Below are positions 1-8,478 of a stretch of DNA of 64,000 bases, piece after piece. Every line of letters starts with the position of its first letter. The stretch's first letter is position 1. Origin of the DNA: Niveispirillum fermenti (GTDB lineage Bacteria; Pseudomonadota; Alphaproteobacteria; Azospirillales; Azospirillaceae); NCBI RefSeq assembly GCF_048066175.1, contig NZ_JBLTXA010000027.1, positions 1 through 64,000 on the forward strand. The letters run 5' to 3'. The notes beneath the pieces are model-generated. The model did no database searches. It was not told the origin of the DNA and saw nothing but the letters and a program-made list of their open reading frames with translations. A program made the translations under genes and the position numbers.

Positions 1-32
1 CCATGTGGCGCGCGGCGGCAGTCGCCGCCGTC

Positions 33-65
33 CAGTTCCCGATGAGTTGTACTCACCGGGAACTG
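33..65. promoter_or_regulatory. imperfect palindrome upstream of a broken SnoaL-like gene
   Basis: Arms CAGTTCCCG (33-41) and CGGGAACTG (57-65) are perfect inverted repeats. Inside them TGAGT (43-47) pairs with ACTCA (51-55), with one A/C mismatch between the two stems and a 3-base loop. No T-run follows, so an operator or a transcript hairpin is likelier than an intrinsic terminator. It lies 17 bases before the ATG at 82, whose ribosome site is AGGAG near 71-75. Confidence 0.45.
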
Positions 66-81
66 TATTAGGAGATCACAA

Positions 82-210
82 ATGACAGAGAACGAGAAGA
101 TTGTCCGCTCGGCCTATGAAACCGCCGAGCGCCAGGATGTCGAAGCATTCATCGAATGCTTCACAGCGGATGGCACGCTCTCTCCGTCGTTCCGGCCTTC
201 GTGGGAATGA
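82..210 (+). pseudogene. truncated SnoaL-like (NTF2-fold) protein, N-terminal fragment
   Basis: The frame from ATG 82 encodes 42 residues beginning MTENEKIVRSAYETAERQDV, the usual opening helix and FTADGT strand of SnoaL/NTF2-like proteins, which normally run 120-160 residues. A good AGGAG ribosome site precedes it. Homology stops after about 33 residues, exactly where a strong hairpin begins (177-220), and the stop TGA (208-210) lies inside that hairpin. I read it as the 5' remnant of a once intact gene interrupted by a repeat. A different small protein is possible but less likely. Confidence 0.6.
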
Positions 211-220
211 CGGGGAGAGC
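177..220. repeat. REP-like palindromic element
   Basis: Positions 177-193 pair with 204-220 over 17 base pairs including two G-U pairs, leaving a 10-base loop. The right arm contains GGGAATGACGGGGAGAG. That is the pattern of the intergenic CGTCATTCCCGCGAAGGCGGGAATGACG-type palindromes common in alphaproteobacterial genomes. Only one copy was noticed in this window. Confidence 0.6.
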
Positions 221-323
221 GCTTCAGTATAGGCCTGACATATTCTAGTTCGGACTACTGGCATGTTCGGACACCATTTCTCGCCGCGATGGGGCTATCA
301 AACTCGGTCCGGTCGCTCACTGC

Positions 324-1874
324 CTAAAGCATTGCCCCCATATCCCAAGGGGCGAACTCCTCGTTCCCGTAACCGAGGCGCTCGCTGCGCGTTCTTTTTC
401 CGGATGCCGTCTGGATGATGTGCTCGAAGATTCGAGCGCCGGCGGCCTCGACTGTTTCCTCTCCATCGAGGATTGTTCCGCAATTGACGTCCATATCATC
501 TGGCATCCGTCGGAAAAGATCGGAGTTGCTGGCCAGCTTCAAGGAGGGTGTTGGCTTGCAACCGAAGGCGGAGCCACGTCCGGTGGTGAAGCACATGACG
601 GTGGCGCCCCCCGCTACCTGGGCCGTCGCGCCGACGGGATCGAAAGCCGGTGCATCCATGAAGACAAGCCCATGCTCGGTCACCGGCTCAGCGTAGTCAT
701 AGACCGCCATGAGGTTGGTGGTGCCACCTTTGGCGATGGATCCCAGCGACTTCTCGATGATCGTGGTAAGTCCCCCCGCCTTGTTCCCCGGTGAGGGATT
801 GTTGTTGATCACCATTCCGTTGCGAGAGGCGAACTCCTCCCACCATTTCACGCGGGCGACGAGTTTTTCGCCGACCTCCTTGCTGATGGCACGACGGGTC
901 AGCACATGCTCTGCGCCATAGCATTCGGTCGTTTCCGACAAGATGGCGGTGGCGCCCTGGGCGACGAGAAGATCGACCGCGACGCCAAGTGCGGCATTGA
1001 CGCTGACACCCGAGTAGCCGTCCGAGCCGCCACATTGCAGGGCTACCTTCAACTCGCTTACCGGCACGGGTACGCGGCGGACCTTGTTTGCCTGCTCCAG
1101 GGCGGCTTCCACACGTTCGATGCCCGCGCGAACGGTTGCAGCGGTCCCACCCGACTGTTGAATGACCAGCGCCTCTCCCGAAGCACCACCAAGCACAGCG
1201 GAGAGATCGCCAACTTCGCAACCCAGGCCGACGATAATGATTTGCGCGAAGTTCGGATGCGCCGCGTAGCCCGCAATGCAGCGGCGAAGCGCCTTGATAC
1301 CCTCCACCTTGGCGTCGAGACCGCATCCGCGCTTATGCGTCAGCGGGACGACGCCATCGACGTTCGGGTAGTTGTAAAGTCGCCCGCGGAAGTGATCGGC
1401 AATCATGCGGACGACCGTTGCCGAACAGTTCACGCTTGAGATCACACCGATATAGTTCCGGGTCGCGATGCGGCCGTCGTCACGCACGATCCCCTCGAAC
1501 ATGCGTGTTTCGGTCGCGACAGGGGTCGGACGGACCTCCGAGCAGAACGAATAATCGCGCGTAAAGTCGAGCATCTCCAGATTGTGAAGATGTATATGCT
1601 CACCGGCTCTGATGTCGGCAGAAGCGGCACCGATCAAGGAATTGTATCGCTTGATCTCCTCACCCTTCACAAGTGCTCGTCGCGCGATCTTGTGGCCGGC
1701 GGGAACGTCATCTTGCACGACAATTCCATCATATACGCGCTCGCCCTTGGCGATGGGCCGCAGTGCGATCAGGACATCGTCTGCGGCATTCAGCGATAGT
1801 ACCGCTGGTTTTCCCAATGAGTGCGTCGTTGCGGAGTCCGACGCGCCTGAAGGAGACACGATTTCCTCTGTCAT
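324..1874 (-). CDS. UxaA-family altronate/galactarate-type dehydratase
   Basis: Predicted sugar-acid dehydratase of the UxaA/GarD family, 516 residues, the usual size for one-chain members. Enzymes of this family remove water from altronate, galactarate or related aldonates to give 2-keto-3-deoxy acids in the cytoplasm. An N-terminal SAF domain (about residues 20-95) is followed by the catalytic core with GCGLDAKVEG, LQCGGSDGYSG, SETTECYGAEH and TTGRGSAFGCKPTPSLKLA, the conserved Cys-containing and glycine-rich stretches. The ATG at 1874 was chosen because the open frame upstream to 1961 has no family similarity. It is divergent from the Crp/Fnr gene at 2199. The exact substrate is not determined by sequence. 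Confidence 0.88.
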   Translation of the reverse strand: MTEEIVSPSGASDSATTHSLGKPAVLSLNAADDVLIALRPIAKGERVYDGIVVQDDVPAGHKIARRALVKGEEIKRYNSLIGAASADIRAGEHIHLHNLEMLDFTRDYSFCSEVRPTPVATETRMFEGIVRDDGRIATRNYIGVISSVNCSATVVRMIADHFRGRLYNYPNVDGVVPLTHKRGCGLDAKVEGIKALRRCIAGYAAHPNFAQIIIVGLGCEVGDLSAVLGGASGEALVIQQSGGTAATVRAGIERVEAALEQANKVRRVPVPVSELKVALQCGGSDGYSGVSVNAALGVAVDLLVAQGATAILSETTECYGAEHVLTRRAISKEVGEKLVARVKWWEEFASRNGMVINNNPSPGNKAGGLTTIIEKSLGSIAKGGTTNLMAVYDYAEPVTEHGLVFMDAPAFDPVGATAQVAGGATVMCFTTGRGSAFGCKPTPSLKLASNSDLFRRMPDDMDVNCGTILDGEETVEAAGARIFEHIIQTASGKRTRSERLGYGNEEFAPWDMGAML

Positions 1875-2198
1875 TGTCCATTTCCAGGATTGTAGTCTCC
1901 CGTCGGCGCAGAGACGAGGATGGCGCCGGAGCCGAATTTTTCGCTCCGCACCTGCCATCAATGCTCAGCGCGCGCTGGAAACTAGAGTGATGTAGGGTCG
2001 GCCCTCGATTTATCTTGACCGTGTTGCTTGGTTACGCGTTCCAGGCGGCCGCTACTGTCAAGCTTGTTACAATGGCTGGATTTTCGGCAACTGGCTGGAT
2101 AACCTGCCTCCACGCACAGACCCCCATCGCGGTTTGACACCCATGACTCAGCATGAGGCTCCCATGGCTTGTGACCACGCTCATATGCCGCGGCCGCT
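1875..2198. other. divergent intergenic region, uxaA-like / crp-like
   Basis: This 324-base gap between two divergently read genes must hold both promoters. I found no clear FNR/CRP-type inverted repeat and no RNA gene. Open frames across it lack any recognisable protein similarity. Confidence 0.4.
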
Positions 2199-2933
2199 AT
2201 GATCCGGCGTTCGGGTTCGGTATCGGGAACACCAGGCCAGCATCAACCGGCGACCTCATTCGAGCGCATGCCGGTTCCGGGCGTCGAAACGGACCTCCTG
2301 CAATGGTTGCCGCCGGAGGTTCGGGAAGCGGTCGCGCACGCGGCCGTGCGGCGGCACGTTGGTGCCGGTGGGTTCATCTTCCAGCATGGCGACACGGGTA
2401 GCGCCATGTATCGGGTCCTTGAAGGAACGGTTCGTCTCTCACTGATGCGCGTAGATGGCCATCAGATGATTTATGCACTGCTCGGACCCGGCGAATGCAT
2501 TGCTGCCAGTAGTCTGATCGACAACCATCCTCTTCCGCAGACAGCAGAGGCGCTCGATGATGTCCAGCTTCAGGTGGTGAGTGCGGCCGCATTCGCCAAA
2601 CTGAGGAGGGATCATCGGGAGTTCGATGACGCTCTGCTACATCTGCTCGCCCGCCGACTTCGGACGCTCAGCATCCAAATCGCGACCGCCAGACTGGCCG
2701 ACCTGACAAGTCAGATTGCTCTTCGGCTTCTGGAACTGGCCAGATGCGATGCGCGCGGACGGCTCGTCGTCACGGTAACGCATACGGATCTTGCCATGTT
2801 TGTAAGTGTATCACGGCAATCCATCCATAGAATCCTCAAGAGCTTCGCCGCCGATGGGCTGATTGCGTTGCACTATGGGTCGATCGAGCTGCTTAACCTC
2901 GAAGGACTAAGGGCCAGGGCGGAATTCTTATGA
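2199..2933 (+). CDS. Crp/Fnr-family transcriptional regulator
   Basis: A 244-residue protein with an N-terminal cyclic-nucleotide-binding-like beta-roll (GGFIFQHGDTGSAMYRVLEG, then LLGPGECIAAS) and a C-terminal winged helix (about 170-235; SVSRQSIHRILKSF is the recognition helix region). It lacks the clustered cysteines of oxygen-sensing FNR, so it is more like CRP or another ligand-responsive member. A second start at 2268 would remove 23 poorly conserved residues and is equally possible. It is divergent from the UxaA-family dehydratase, which suggests but does not prove that it controls sugar-acid use. Confidence 0.88.
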   Translation: MIRRSGSVSGTPGQHQPATSFERMPVPGVETDLLQWLPPEVREAVAHAAVRRHVGAGGFIFQHGDTGSAMYRVLEGTVRLSLMRVDGHQMIYALLGPGECIAASSLIDNHPLPQTAEALDDVQLQVVSAAAFAKLRRDHREFDDALLHLLARRLRTLSIQIATARLADLTSQIALRLLELARCDARGRLVVTVTHTDLAMFVSVSRQSIHRILKSFAADGLIALHYGSIELLNLEGLRARAEFL

Positions 2934-3132
2934 TCATCGGACATCCGCTTGCGTGATTAACCGATTACGTCCATTGATATGGTGCTGGCCAGCGGAACCA
3001 GTTCGTAGGTCCGCGCGGTGGCTTGGTTGTTCGACACGTCGCCGCTGACCAAGCGCCTTCCTGAAGCCATGGCCGATCCAGCTGCGTGGATGAGGTGCGC
3101 CGGGATGTTATCCCGACGCACCTGTCGTCCCG

Positions 3133-3990
3133 TTACTCGTCCCGGACGCTGTTGCGCAAAGTCCCGAAGCCGTCGAGTTCGACCTCGACGATATCGCCAT
3201 CCTTCATCCACAGAGGAGGGGTGCGCGCTCCTCCCACCCCGGCTGGCGTGCCAGTCACGATCATGTCGCCCGGTTCGAGGGTGAGGCCTTCGCTCAATGT
3301 CGCGACCAATGTCGCCACGTCGAAGATCATGTCATCGGTGCTGGCATCTTGGACGACTGCACCATTCAGGCGTGTCCGCAGCCGCAAGCCCTTGCATCCC
3401 GCAGGCAGTTCGTCGGCGGTCATCAACCAGGGACCAAACGGTCCGCTGCGATCGAAATTCTTGCCGATCGTCCATTGCGGTGTGCGCATCTGATAATCGC
3501 GAACGGACACGTCATTGAACAACGAGTACCCGATGACATGGTCAAGCGCATCGGCATGGGCGATGTGCTTTCCGCGCTTGCCGATCACGGCGACGAACTC
3601 GCCTTCATAGTCAAGCTTGTTCGATATCCGTGGCCGTTCGATGATGTCACCGTGCCCGATCAAACCAGAGTGGAAGCGCGCGAAAACCACAGGATAGTCC
3701 GGAACCAGTGCTTCGAATTCGGCGGAATGATCAGCATAGTTGAGACCGATACACAGGATCTTGCCTGGACGGGCCAGCGGCGGGAGCAGGAACGCGCGCT
3801 CCAGATCGATCGGCTTTCCCTTCAGGCACGTCATGGCTGCCGCAGCCAGTGCGGCAGGGCCTTGGGCAACAAGTTCGTCGATATCCCCCGGGAAGCCCTC
3901 GTCATGCACGGTCAAGCCGTAAAAGGCGCCATTGGTACCGGCGGCCGCCACACCTTGCAGGCCGTCCAAAACATATCTTGCCAGTCGCAT
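3133..3990 (-). CDS. fumarylacetoacetate hydrolase-family protein
   Basis: A 285-residue FAH-superfamily enzyme. Members cleave or hydrate acylpyruvates and 2-keto-3-deoxy acids with a divalent metal. The metal-binding acidic motif LDYEGEFVAVIG (near residue 130), NDVSVRDYQ and the C-terminal VTGTPAGVGG signature are all present. Length is normal. The gene runs away from the TonB receptor at 4373, sharing a 382-base divergent promoter region that contains an 18-bp palindrome. With the UxaA-like dehydratase nearby and the aldolase at 10222, a keto-deoxy acid pathway is plausible, but the reaction is not fixed by sequence. Confidence 0.88.
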   Translation of the reverse strand: MRLARYVLDGLQGVAAAGTNGAFYGLTVHDEGFPGDIDELVAQGPAALAAAAMTCLKGKPIDLERAFLLPPLARPGKILCIGLNYADHSAEFEALVPDYPVVFARFHSGLIGHGDIIERPRISNKLDYEGEFVAVIGKRGKHIAHADALDHVIGYSLFNDVSVRDYQMRTPQWTIGKNFDRSGPFGPWLMTADELPAGCKGLRLRTRLNGAVVQDASTDDMIFDVATLVATLSEGLTLEPGDMIVTGTPAGVGGARTPPLWMKDGDIVEVELDGFGTLRNSVRDE

Positions 3991-4066
3991 CTTTCGTACC
4001 TCGTGGGTCAGTGAGTGCCGTTTGAGGACCGCCGCGCCGTGTCTGCGCTGTGGCTCGGCTATAGGT

Positions 4067-4084
4067 CAGAAATTATAATTTCTG
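4067..4084. promoter_or_regulatory. 18-bp perfect palindrome in a divergent promoter region
   Basis: CAGAAATTATAATTTCTG is identical to its reverse complement. It sits in the gap between the FAH-family gene (start 3990, minus) and the TonB receptor (start 4373, plus), 77 bases from the former. A perfect AT-rich dyad of this size in a divergent promoter region is the expected form of an operator for a dimeric repressor. The nearby GntR and Crp/Fnr proteins are candidates only. The rest of the 3991-4372 gap is AT-rich near 4343-4361 but shows no other clear signal. Confidence 0.6.
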
Positions 4085-4372
4085 TGCGCAGGACTATAGG
4101 TTGCCATTTGCAAGCACGCAACCACGCATGGCTTTGGGGCGGCAATCACGCTGGAGTGCCATTCATGCCAAGGGCCGGTCTCGCTCCGCAGTAGTCGCTG
4201 AATATCAAAACAAAAATGCCCCAAATGTGACAAACTCTACATTGGTGGCGAAGGGGCGGCGTGTAGGCTTGTTCCCCATCGGACAGGCGCCCAGAGACTG
4301 CCGATAGAAGGGTCTGAACCCAGCATTCAATATGCGGGTCGTCAATAATTTATAATTACAGGGGGTAACACG

Positions 4373-6799
4373 ATGTACAGTGAGTTGGAATTTTCCGTCC
4401 CGACATCGGGGTCGCTCTCCACGCGCCTCCTTTCAGGGGCCGCTGCACTGGCAGTGGGTGTTGCCATGACCGGTCCGGTGGCCGCCCAGACATCCGAAGC
4501 GTCGCAGAACGCCCAAGCGTCCTCTCACGAGAGCGCTCTGGAGGAAATCGTGGTGACGGCCCAGCGCCGGGTCGAACGCCTTCAGGACGTTCCGGTCGCG
4601 GTCACGGCTGTGAGTTTTGAGGCAATGCAGACGGCCGGCATCGAAAGGATTGCCGACTTGCCGAAGCTGGCACCCAGCCTCACCTTCGTTGAGGTCGCAT
4701 TCTCACAGAATCTGGGCATTCGCGGCATTTTCAGCGGCGAGAACCAGGGCCTTGAACAGTCGGTCGGCACCTATGTCGATGGCATTTCGCGCGGTCGCCC
4801 GTTCCAGGCGCGTATCCCCTTCCTCGACGTTGCGCGCGTGGAGGTCCTGCGCGGTCCCCAGTCGATCCTGTTCGGCAAAAACAGTGTCGCGGGCGCCCTG
4901 AACGTGACGACTGCGCAGCCCACCTCCGATTTTGAGGGTTATGCGGTGGGGGAGGTCACCCACTTTGATACGAACCTCAAGAGCTATTCGGCGGAAAGCG
5001 CCATTTCAGGTCCACTGACGGAAGCGCTGCGTTTCCGCGTGGCGGCACGCTACAATGACAGTGACGGCTTCATGAACAATAACCAGACGGGCAAGGGCTT
5101 CCCGTCGCTGAAAGAACGCCAGGTCCGCGGCATTCTGACCTATGATGTGACGGACGATCTTACCGTCTCCCTGAAAGGCGAATACGACTATTACAAGCGC
5201 CTGGGACTGCCGGAAGAGACCGCCGATGAAAGTCCCGCCACTGCCGGTCCCTTCAAAGGGCTGACCTATGCGCAAATCCTGACGCAGTTCGGGCAGCCGA
5301 CGAGTGTGCTGGACAATGTCAGCAATTGGCAGGGTTCCGCAATTGGAACCCATTCGATCAACCGCGCCAAGGAATTTGTCCTGACGGCCACCCGGACGTT
5401 CGATCCCTTCACACTCACCGCAATATCGGGATATTCAGGCTACAAATATCGCGATCTGTTCGACGCGGACTTCACGGCGGCCAACGTCTTCTATGCGCAG
5501 GGCCAGGAAGAATATGACCAATTTAGTCAGGAAATTCGTCTGGAATCGAATGATGGTGGCGATATTGACTATATTGGTGGCGTATATTTCGAAAACAACG
5601 AATATACCTATGACGAAGCGGCACCGTTTCCGACGGGCAGCATCATCGTCCCGATCTTCAACGGTGTATCGCCGGGACTGGGCAGCCTGCTCGACAACGC
5701 GGCCATCGTCCGCCATGTCCACCAGTCAAACAATACGGCGAGTGCCTTCACCCAGGCCACCTATCATTTCAGCAGCAATCTCCGTCTGATTGGCGGCCTG
5801 CGCTATTCCTGGGGTGAAAAGCGTGCGACGCGCGATGTCGGCTTCACGCAGAACGGTTTGCCCGCCGGCCCGGGCACGCTCGCCGCCTACTCGAACATCT
5901 TCAATGCCAATAGGCATACGATCGGCGGCAAGCGGATCGACAAGGCGTTGCTGCCATCCGTGACGCTGGAGGGAAATCCGGCTGCCGATGTCATGGCGTA
6001 TGTGTCCTGGAAACGGGGAGCGAAGTCGGGTGGCTTCGATGCCCGGTCGAACAATCTTCCCTACGCCGCGCCCGGTTTGCCGGCGAACGCAATCGGTGCC
6101 TTTGAATTCAAGAACGAGACCAACGACGCGTTCGAGGCAGGCACCAAGATTTCGATCGGCCGGAAGGCCGAAATCAATCTGGCTGCCTATTATCAGGATT
6201 TCAAAAGCCTGCAGATCAGCCTCTATGATGGCGGTCTCGGTTACAATGTCGGCAATGCGGCCAGCGCCAGGATCAAGGGGCTGGAGGTTGATTCGCGCTG
6301 GAGCATCACGCCCAACCTGACGGCCCACGGTGCCTTCGCCTATACCGACTTCGAATTCGGGACCTTCTATGGTCTATGCTATGTCGGCCAGATCCCCGAC
6401 GCGCCGGACGGTATGCACTGTAATTATAAGGGAAAAAATAACCAGTATGTTGCCAAGTGGAATGGCAATATCGGCCTGACCTGGGAGCAGGACATCTTCA
6501 ATGACCTGCTCTTGTCATTGAATGCCGATACCAGATTCTCCGGACCCTACTATACTCAGGGTGATCTGAATCCGCTTCAGCGGCAGAAAAGCTACGCGAT
6601 GGTGGATGCGCGCGTGGCCATTGGGTCGAATACGAAGGACTGGGATGTCAGCTTCAGTGCGCGCAACCTGACGAACCAGCATGTTGTCGCCTTCGCCTCC
6701 AATACGCCGCTGGCAGCCGCGATTTTTGGTGCGCCAAGCTATCTGCATGTCCCGCTTCCGCCGCGCAGTTTCGTTGTGCAGGTCCGCAGCAACTTTTGA
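4373..6799 (+). CDS. TonB-dependent outer-membrane receptor
   Basis: A receptor of 808 residues that would import a substrate across the outer membrane using TonB energy. The N-terminus has a signal-peptide-like segment ending near GPVAAQ. It is followed by EEIVVTAQRRVERLQDVPVAV, the TonB-box/plug start typical of the sphingomonad-type receptor family. The plug continues through VEVLRGPQSILFGKNSVAGALNV, and the beta-barrel ends in a terminal Phe (VRSNF). A GGGGG ribosome site precedes ATG 4373. It heads an operon with the SnoaL-like, nitronate-monooxygenase-like, CoA-ligase and aldolase genes, so its ligand is probably their substrate. Confidence 0.93.
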   Translation: MYSELEFSVPTSGSLSTRLLSGAAALAVGVAMTGPVAAQTSEASQNAQASSHESALEEIVVTAQRRVERLQDVPVAVTAVSFEAMQTAGIERIADLPKLAPSLTFVEVAFSQNLGIRGIFSGENQGLEQSVGTYVDGISRGRPFQARIPFLDVARVEVLRGPQSILFGKNSVAGALNVTTAQPTSDFEGYAVGEVTHFDTNLKSYSAESAISGPLTEALRFRVAARYNDSDGFMNNNQTGKGFPSLKERQVRGILTYDVTDDLTVSLKGEYDYYKRLGLPEETADESPATAGPFKGLTYAQILTQFGQPTSVLDNVSNWQGSAIGTHSINRAKEFVLTATRTFDPFTLTAISGYSGYKYRDLFDADFTAANVFYAQGQEEYDQFSQEIRLESNDGGDIDYIGGVYFENNEYTYDEAAPFPTGSIIVPIFNGVSPGLGSLLDNAAIVRHVHQSNNTASAFTQATYHFSSNLRLIGGLRYSWGEKRATRDVGFTQNGLPAGPGTLAAYSNIFNANRHTIGGKRIDKALLPSVTLEGNPAADVMAYVSWKRGAKSGGFDARSNNLPYAAPGLPANAIGAFEFKNETNDAFEAGTKISIGRKAEINLAAYYQDFKSLQISLYDGGLGYNVGNAASARIKGLEVDSRWSITPNLTAHGAFAYTDFEFGTFYGLCYVGQIPDAPDGMHCNYKGKNNQYVAKWNGNIGLTWEQDIFNDLLLSLNADTRFSGPYYTQGDLNPLQRQKSYAMVDARVAIGSNTKDWDVSFSARNLTNQHVVAFASNTPLAAAIFGAPSYLHVPLPPRSFVVQVRSNF

Positions 6800-6816
6800 T
6801 GCCTTGGGGGACGACG

Positions 6817-7290
6817 ATGGTTGAGACAATTGAGGACAGCATCAAGCGGCTGTTGGACATCGAGGCGATACGAACGCTGAAACATCACTATGCCCGGCTG
6901 TGCGACGCAGGCTACCCGGCGGATGAATTGGCGGCGCTGTTTACAGAAGATGCCATTTGGCATGGCGATCCTTTCGGCAGATATGAAGGACGCGAGGCGA
7001 TTCGCACGTTCTTCGCCGCCGCACCGGAGGCATTGCTTTTTGCTGCCCACTATTTGACCAATCCCGTCATCGAGGTGACCGGGGATACCGCGACCGGGAC
7101 TTGGTACCTGTGGGAGCCGGCGGTCGCCCGCCGGACCACCCAGGCCTATTGGCTGATGGCCGGCTATTCCGATCAGTATCGCCGCGACGCCGGCGGCTGG
7201 AAATTTGCGAACATGACGCTGTTTGTCAAATCCTTCACGCCCTACGAACAGGGGCCCGGCAAGGTTCTGATCGCAAGCGATTTCGGCTGA
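6817..7290 (+). CDS. SnoaL-like (NTF2-fold) protein
   Basis: A 157-residue NTF2-fold protein (IKRLLDIEAIRTLKHHYARLCD, then LFTEDAIWHG). It belongs to the SnoaL_4-type group that includes aromatic-ring dioxygenase beta-subunit-like folds, hydratases and isomerases. ATG 6817 has the best ribosome site (GGGGG at 6806-6810). Alternative in-frame starts are ATG 6799, which overlaps the receptor stop codon, and TTG 6796. Either way it is coupled tightly to the upstream receptor. Catalytic function cannot be inferred from the fold alone. Confidence 0.82.
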   Translation: MVETIEDSIKRLLDIEAIRTLKHHYARLCDAGYPADELAALFTEDAIWHGDPFGRYEGREAIRTFFAAAPEALLFAAHYLTNPVIEVTGDTATGTWYLWEPAVARRTTQAYWLMAGYSDQYRRDAGGWKFANMTLFVKSFTPYEQGPGKVLIASDFG

Positions 7291-7355
7291 GACGGCCGAA
7301 CGCGGTGACGCAAGGGCATCGCATCTTTCGACTGTAGCGCTCCTGGAGATGAAAA

Positions 7356-8366
7356 ATGCGCACTCGCATAACGGACCTGCTCGGCATCCGCCGGCCCATC
7401 GTTCAAGGCGGCATGCATTATGTCGGGCTGGCGGAACTCGCGTCCGCCGTCTCGAATGCCGGCGGGCTGGGCATCCTGACCGCGCTGACCCAACGCACGC
7501 CGGAATTGCTGGCGCAGGAGATCAGCCGCTGTCGGGCCATGACGGACCAACCGTTCGGCGTCAACCTCACCTTCTTGCCCACCTTCGCGACGCCGCCCTA
7601 TGCGGAATATGTCCAGGCGATCATCGAGGGCGGGGTGGGCGTCGTGGAGACTGCCGGACGGAGTCCGGAAGCCCACCTGCCTGCGCTTCGGAAGGCCGGG
7701 GTGAAAGTCATCCATAAATGTACTTCGGTGCGACACGCGCTGAAGGCCGAACGGATCGGCTGCGATGCAGTCAGCGTCGACGGCTTTGAATGCGGTGGAC
7801 ATCCTGGCGAAGATGACATCCCCAACATGATCCTGCTTCCTGCTGCTGCCGCCGCGCTCAAGGTACCATTCCTCGCGTCTGGCGGCATGGCCGACGGGCG
7901 GAGCCTGGTCGCTGCCCTGGCACTGGGCGCCGACGGGATGGCGATGGGAACGCGGTTCCTCGCCACGCGCGAAGCGCCGGTTCACGAGAATGTGAAGCAG
8001 GCCCTGCTCAAGGCGACGGAGCTTGATACCCGGTTGGTCATGCGCTCGCTGCGCAATACGGAGCGTGTGCTCAACAATGCTGCTGTCACCTCGCTGCTCG
8101 AAATCGAGCGCCAGCGCGGCGACACGCTGACCATTGACGATATTCATGATCAGGTGGCTGGCGTTTACCCCCGCGTCATGCGTGACGGGGATGTCGAGTC
8201 CGGTGCCTGGAGTTGCGGCATGGTCGCTGGCCTGATCACTGATATCCCATCCGTTCAGGATTTGCTTGATCGGATCATGGAACAAGCCTCGTGGATCATT
8301 CAGCAAAGGCTCGCCGGGTTCATTGGGGCCGAGCCGAGCGAACGACGGCTCGAAGAGGTGGCTTGA
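7356..8366 (+). CDS. nitronate monooxygenase / 2-nitropropane dioxygenase-family flavoprotein
   Basis: A 336-residue FMN-binding TIM-barrel protein. It opens RITDLLGIRRPIVQGGMHYVG, the family signature, followed by SNAGGLGILTA, the central DGFECGGHPGEDD with the conserved His, and the phosphate-binding LASGGMADGRSLVAALALGADG. Family members oxidise nitronates or reduce enoyl thioesters (FabK-like), and sequence alone does not separate these. Its place between a SnoaL-like protein and a CoA ligase favours a role in acyl-CoA catabolism. A CTGGAG ribosome site precedes the ATG. Confidence 0.87.
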   Translation: MRTRITDLLGIRRPIVQGGMHYVGLAELASAVSNAGGLGILTALTQRTPELLAQEISRCRAMTDQPFGVNLTFLPTFATPPYAEYVQAIIEGGVGVVETAGRSPEAHLPALRKAGVKVIHKCTSVRHALKAERIGCDAVSVDGFECGGHPGEDDIPNMILLPAAAAALKVPFLASGGMADGRSLVAALALGADGMAMGTRFLATREAPVHENVKQALLKATELDTRLVMRSLRNTERVLNNAAVTSLLEIERQRGDTLTIDDIHDQVAGVYPRVMRDGDVESGAWSCGMVAGLITDIPSVQDLLDRIMEQASWIIQQRLAGFIGAEPSERRLEEVA

Positions 8367-8478
8367 GCGGGGCAGAGCGCCCGTCGGACAGAGGGAGCGG
8401 CAGCGGCCTGCGGCCCTGCTTCTCTTCCGTCGATCGCCGGCAGGCGCCACCCTGGCCGTGCGCAGGAGCAAGTTTGAC

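Noticed and set aside
2020..2100. An FNR or CRP site in the divergent promoter
   Set aside because: No inverted TTGAT or TGTGA pair with correct spacing was found.
8266..8478. Extended N-terminus of the acyl-CoA synthetase
   Set aside because: It overlaps the end of the flavoprotein gene, and its composition is that of an out-of-frame reading.
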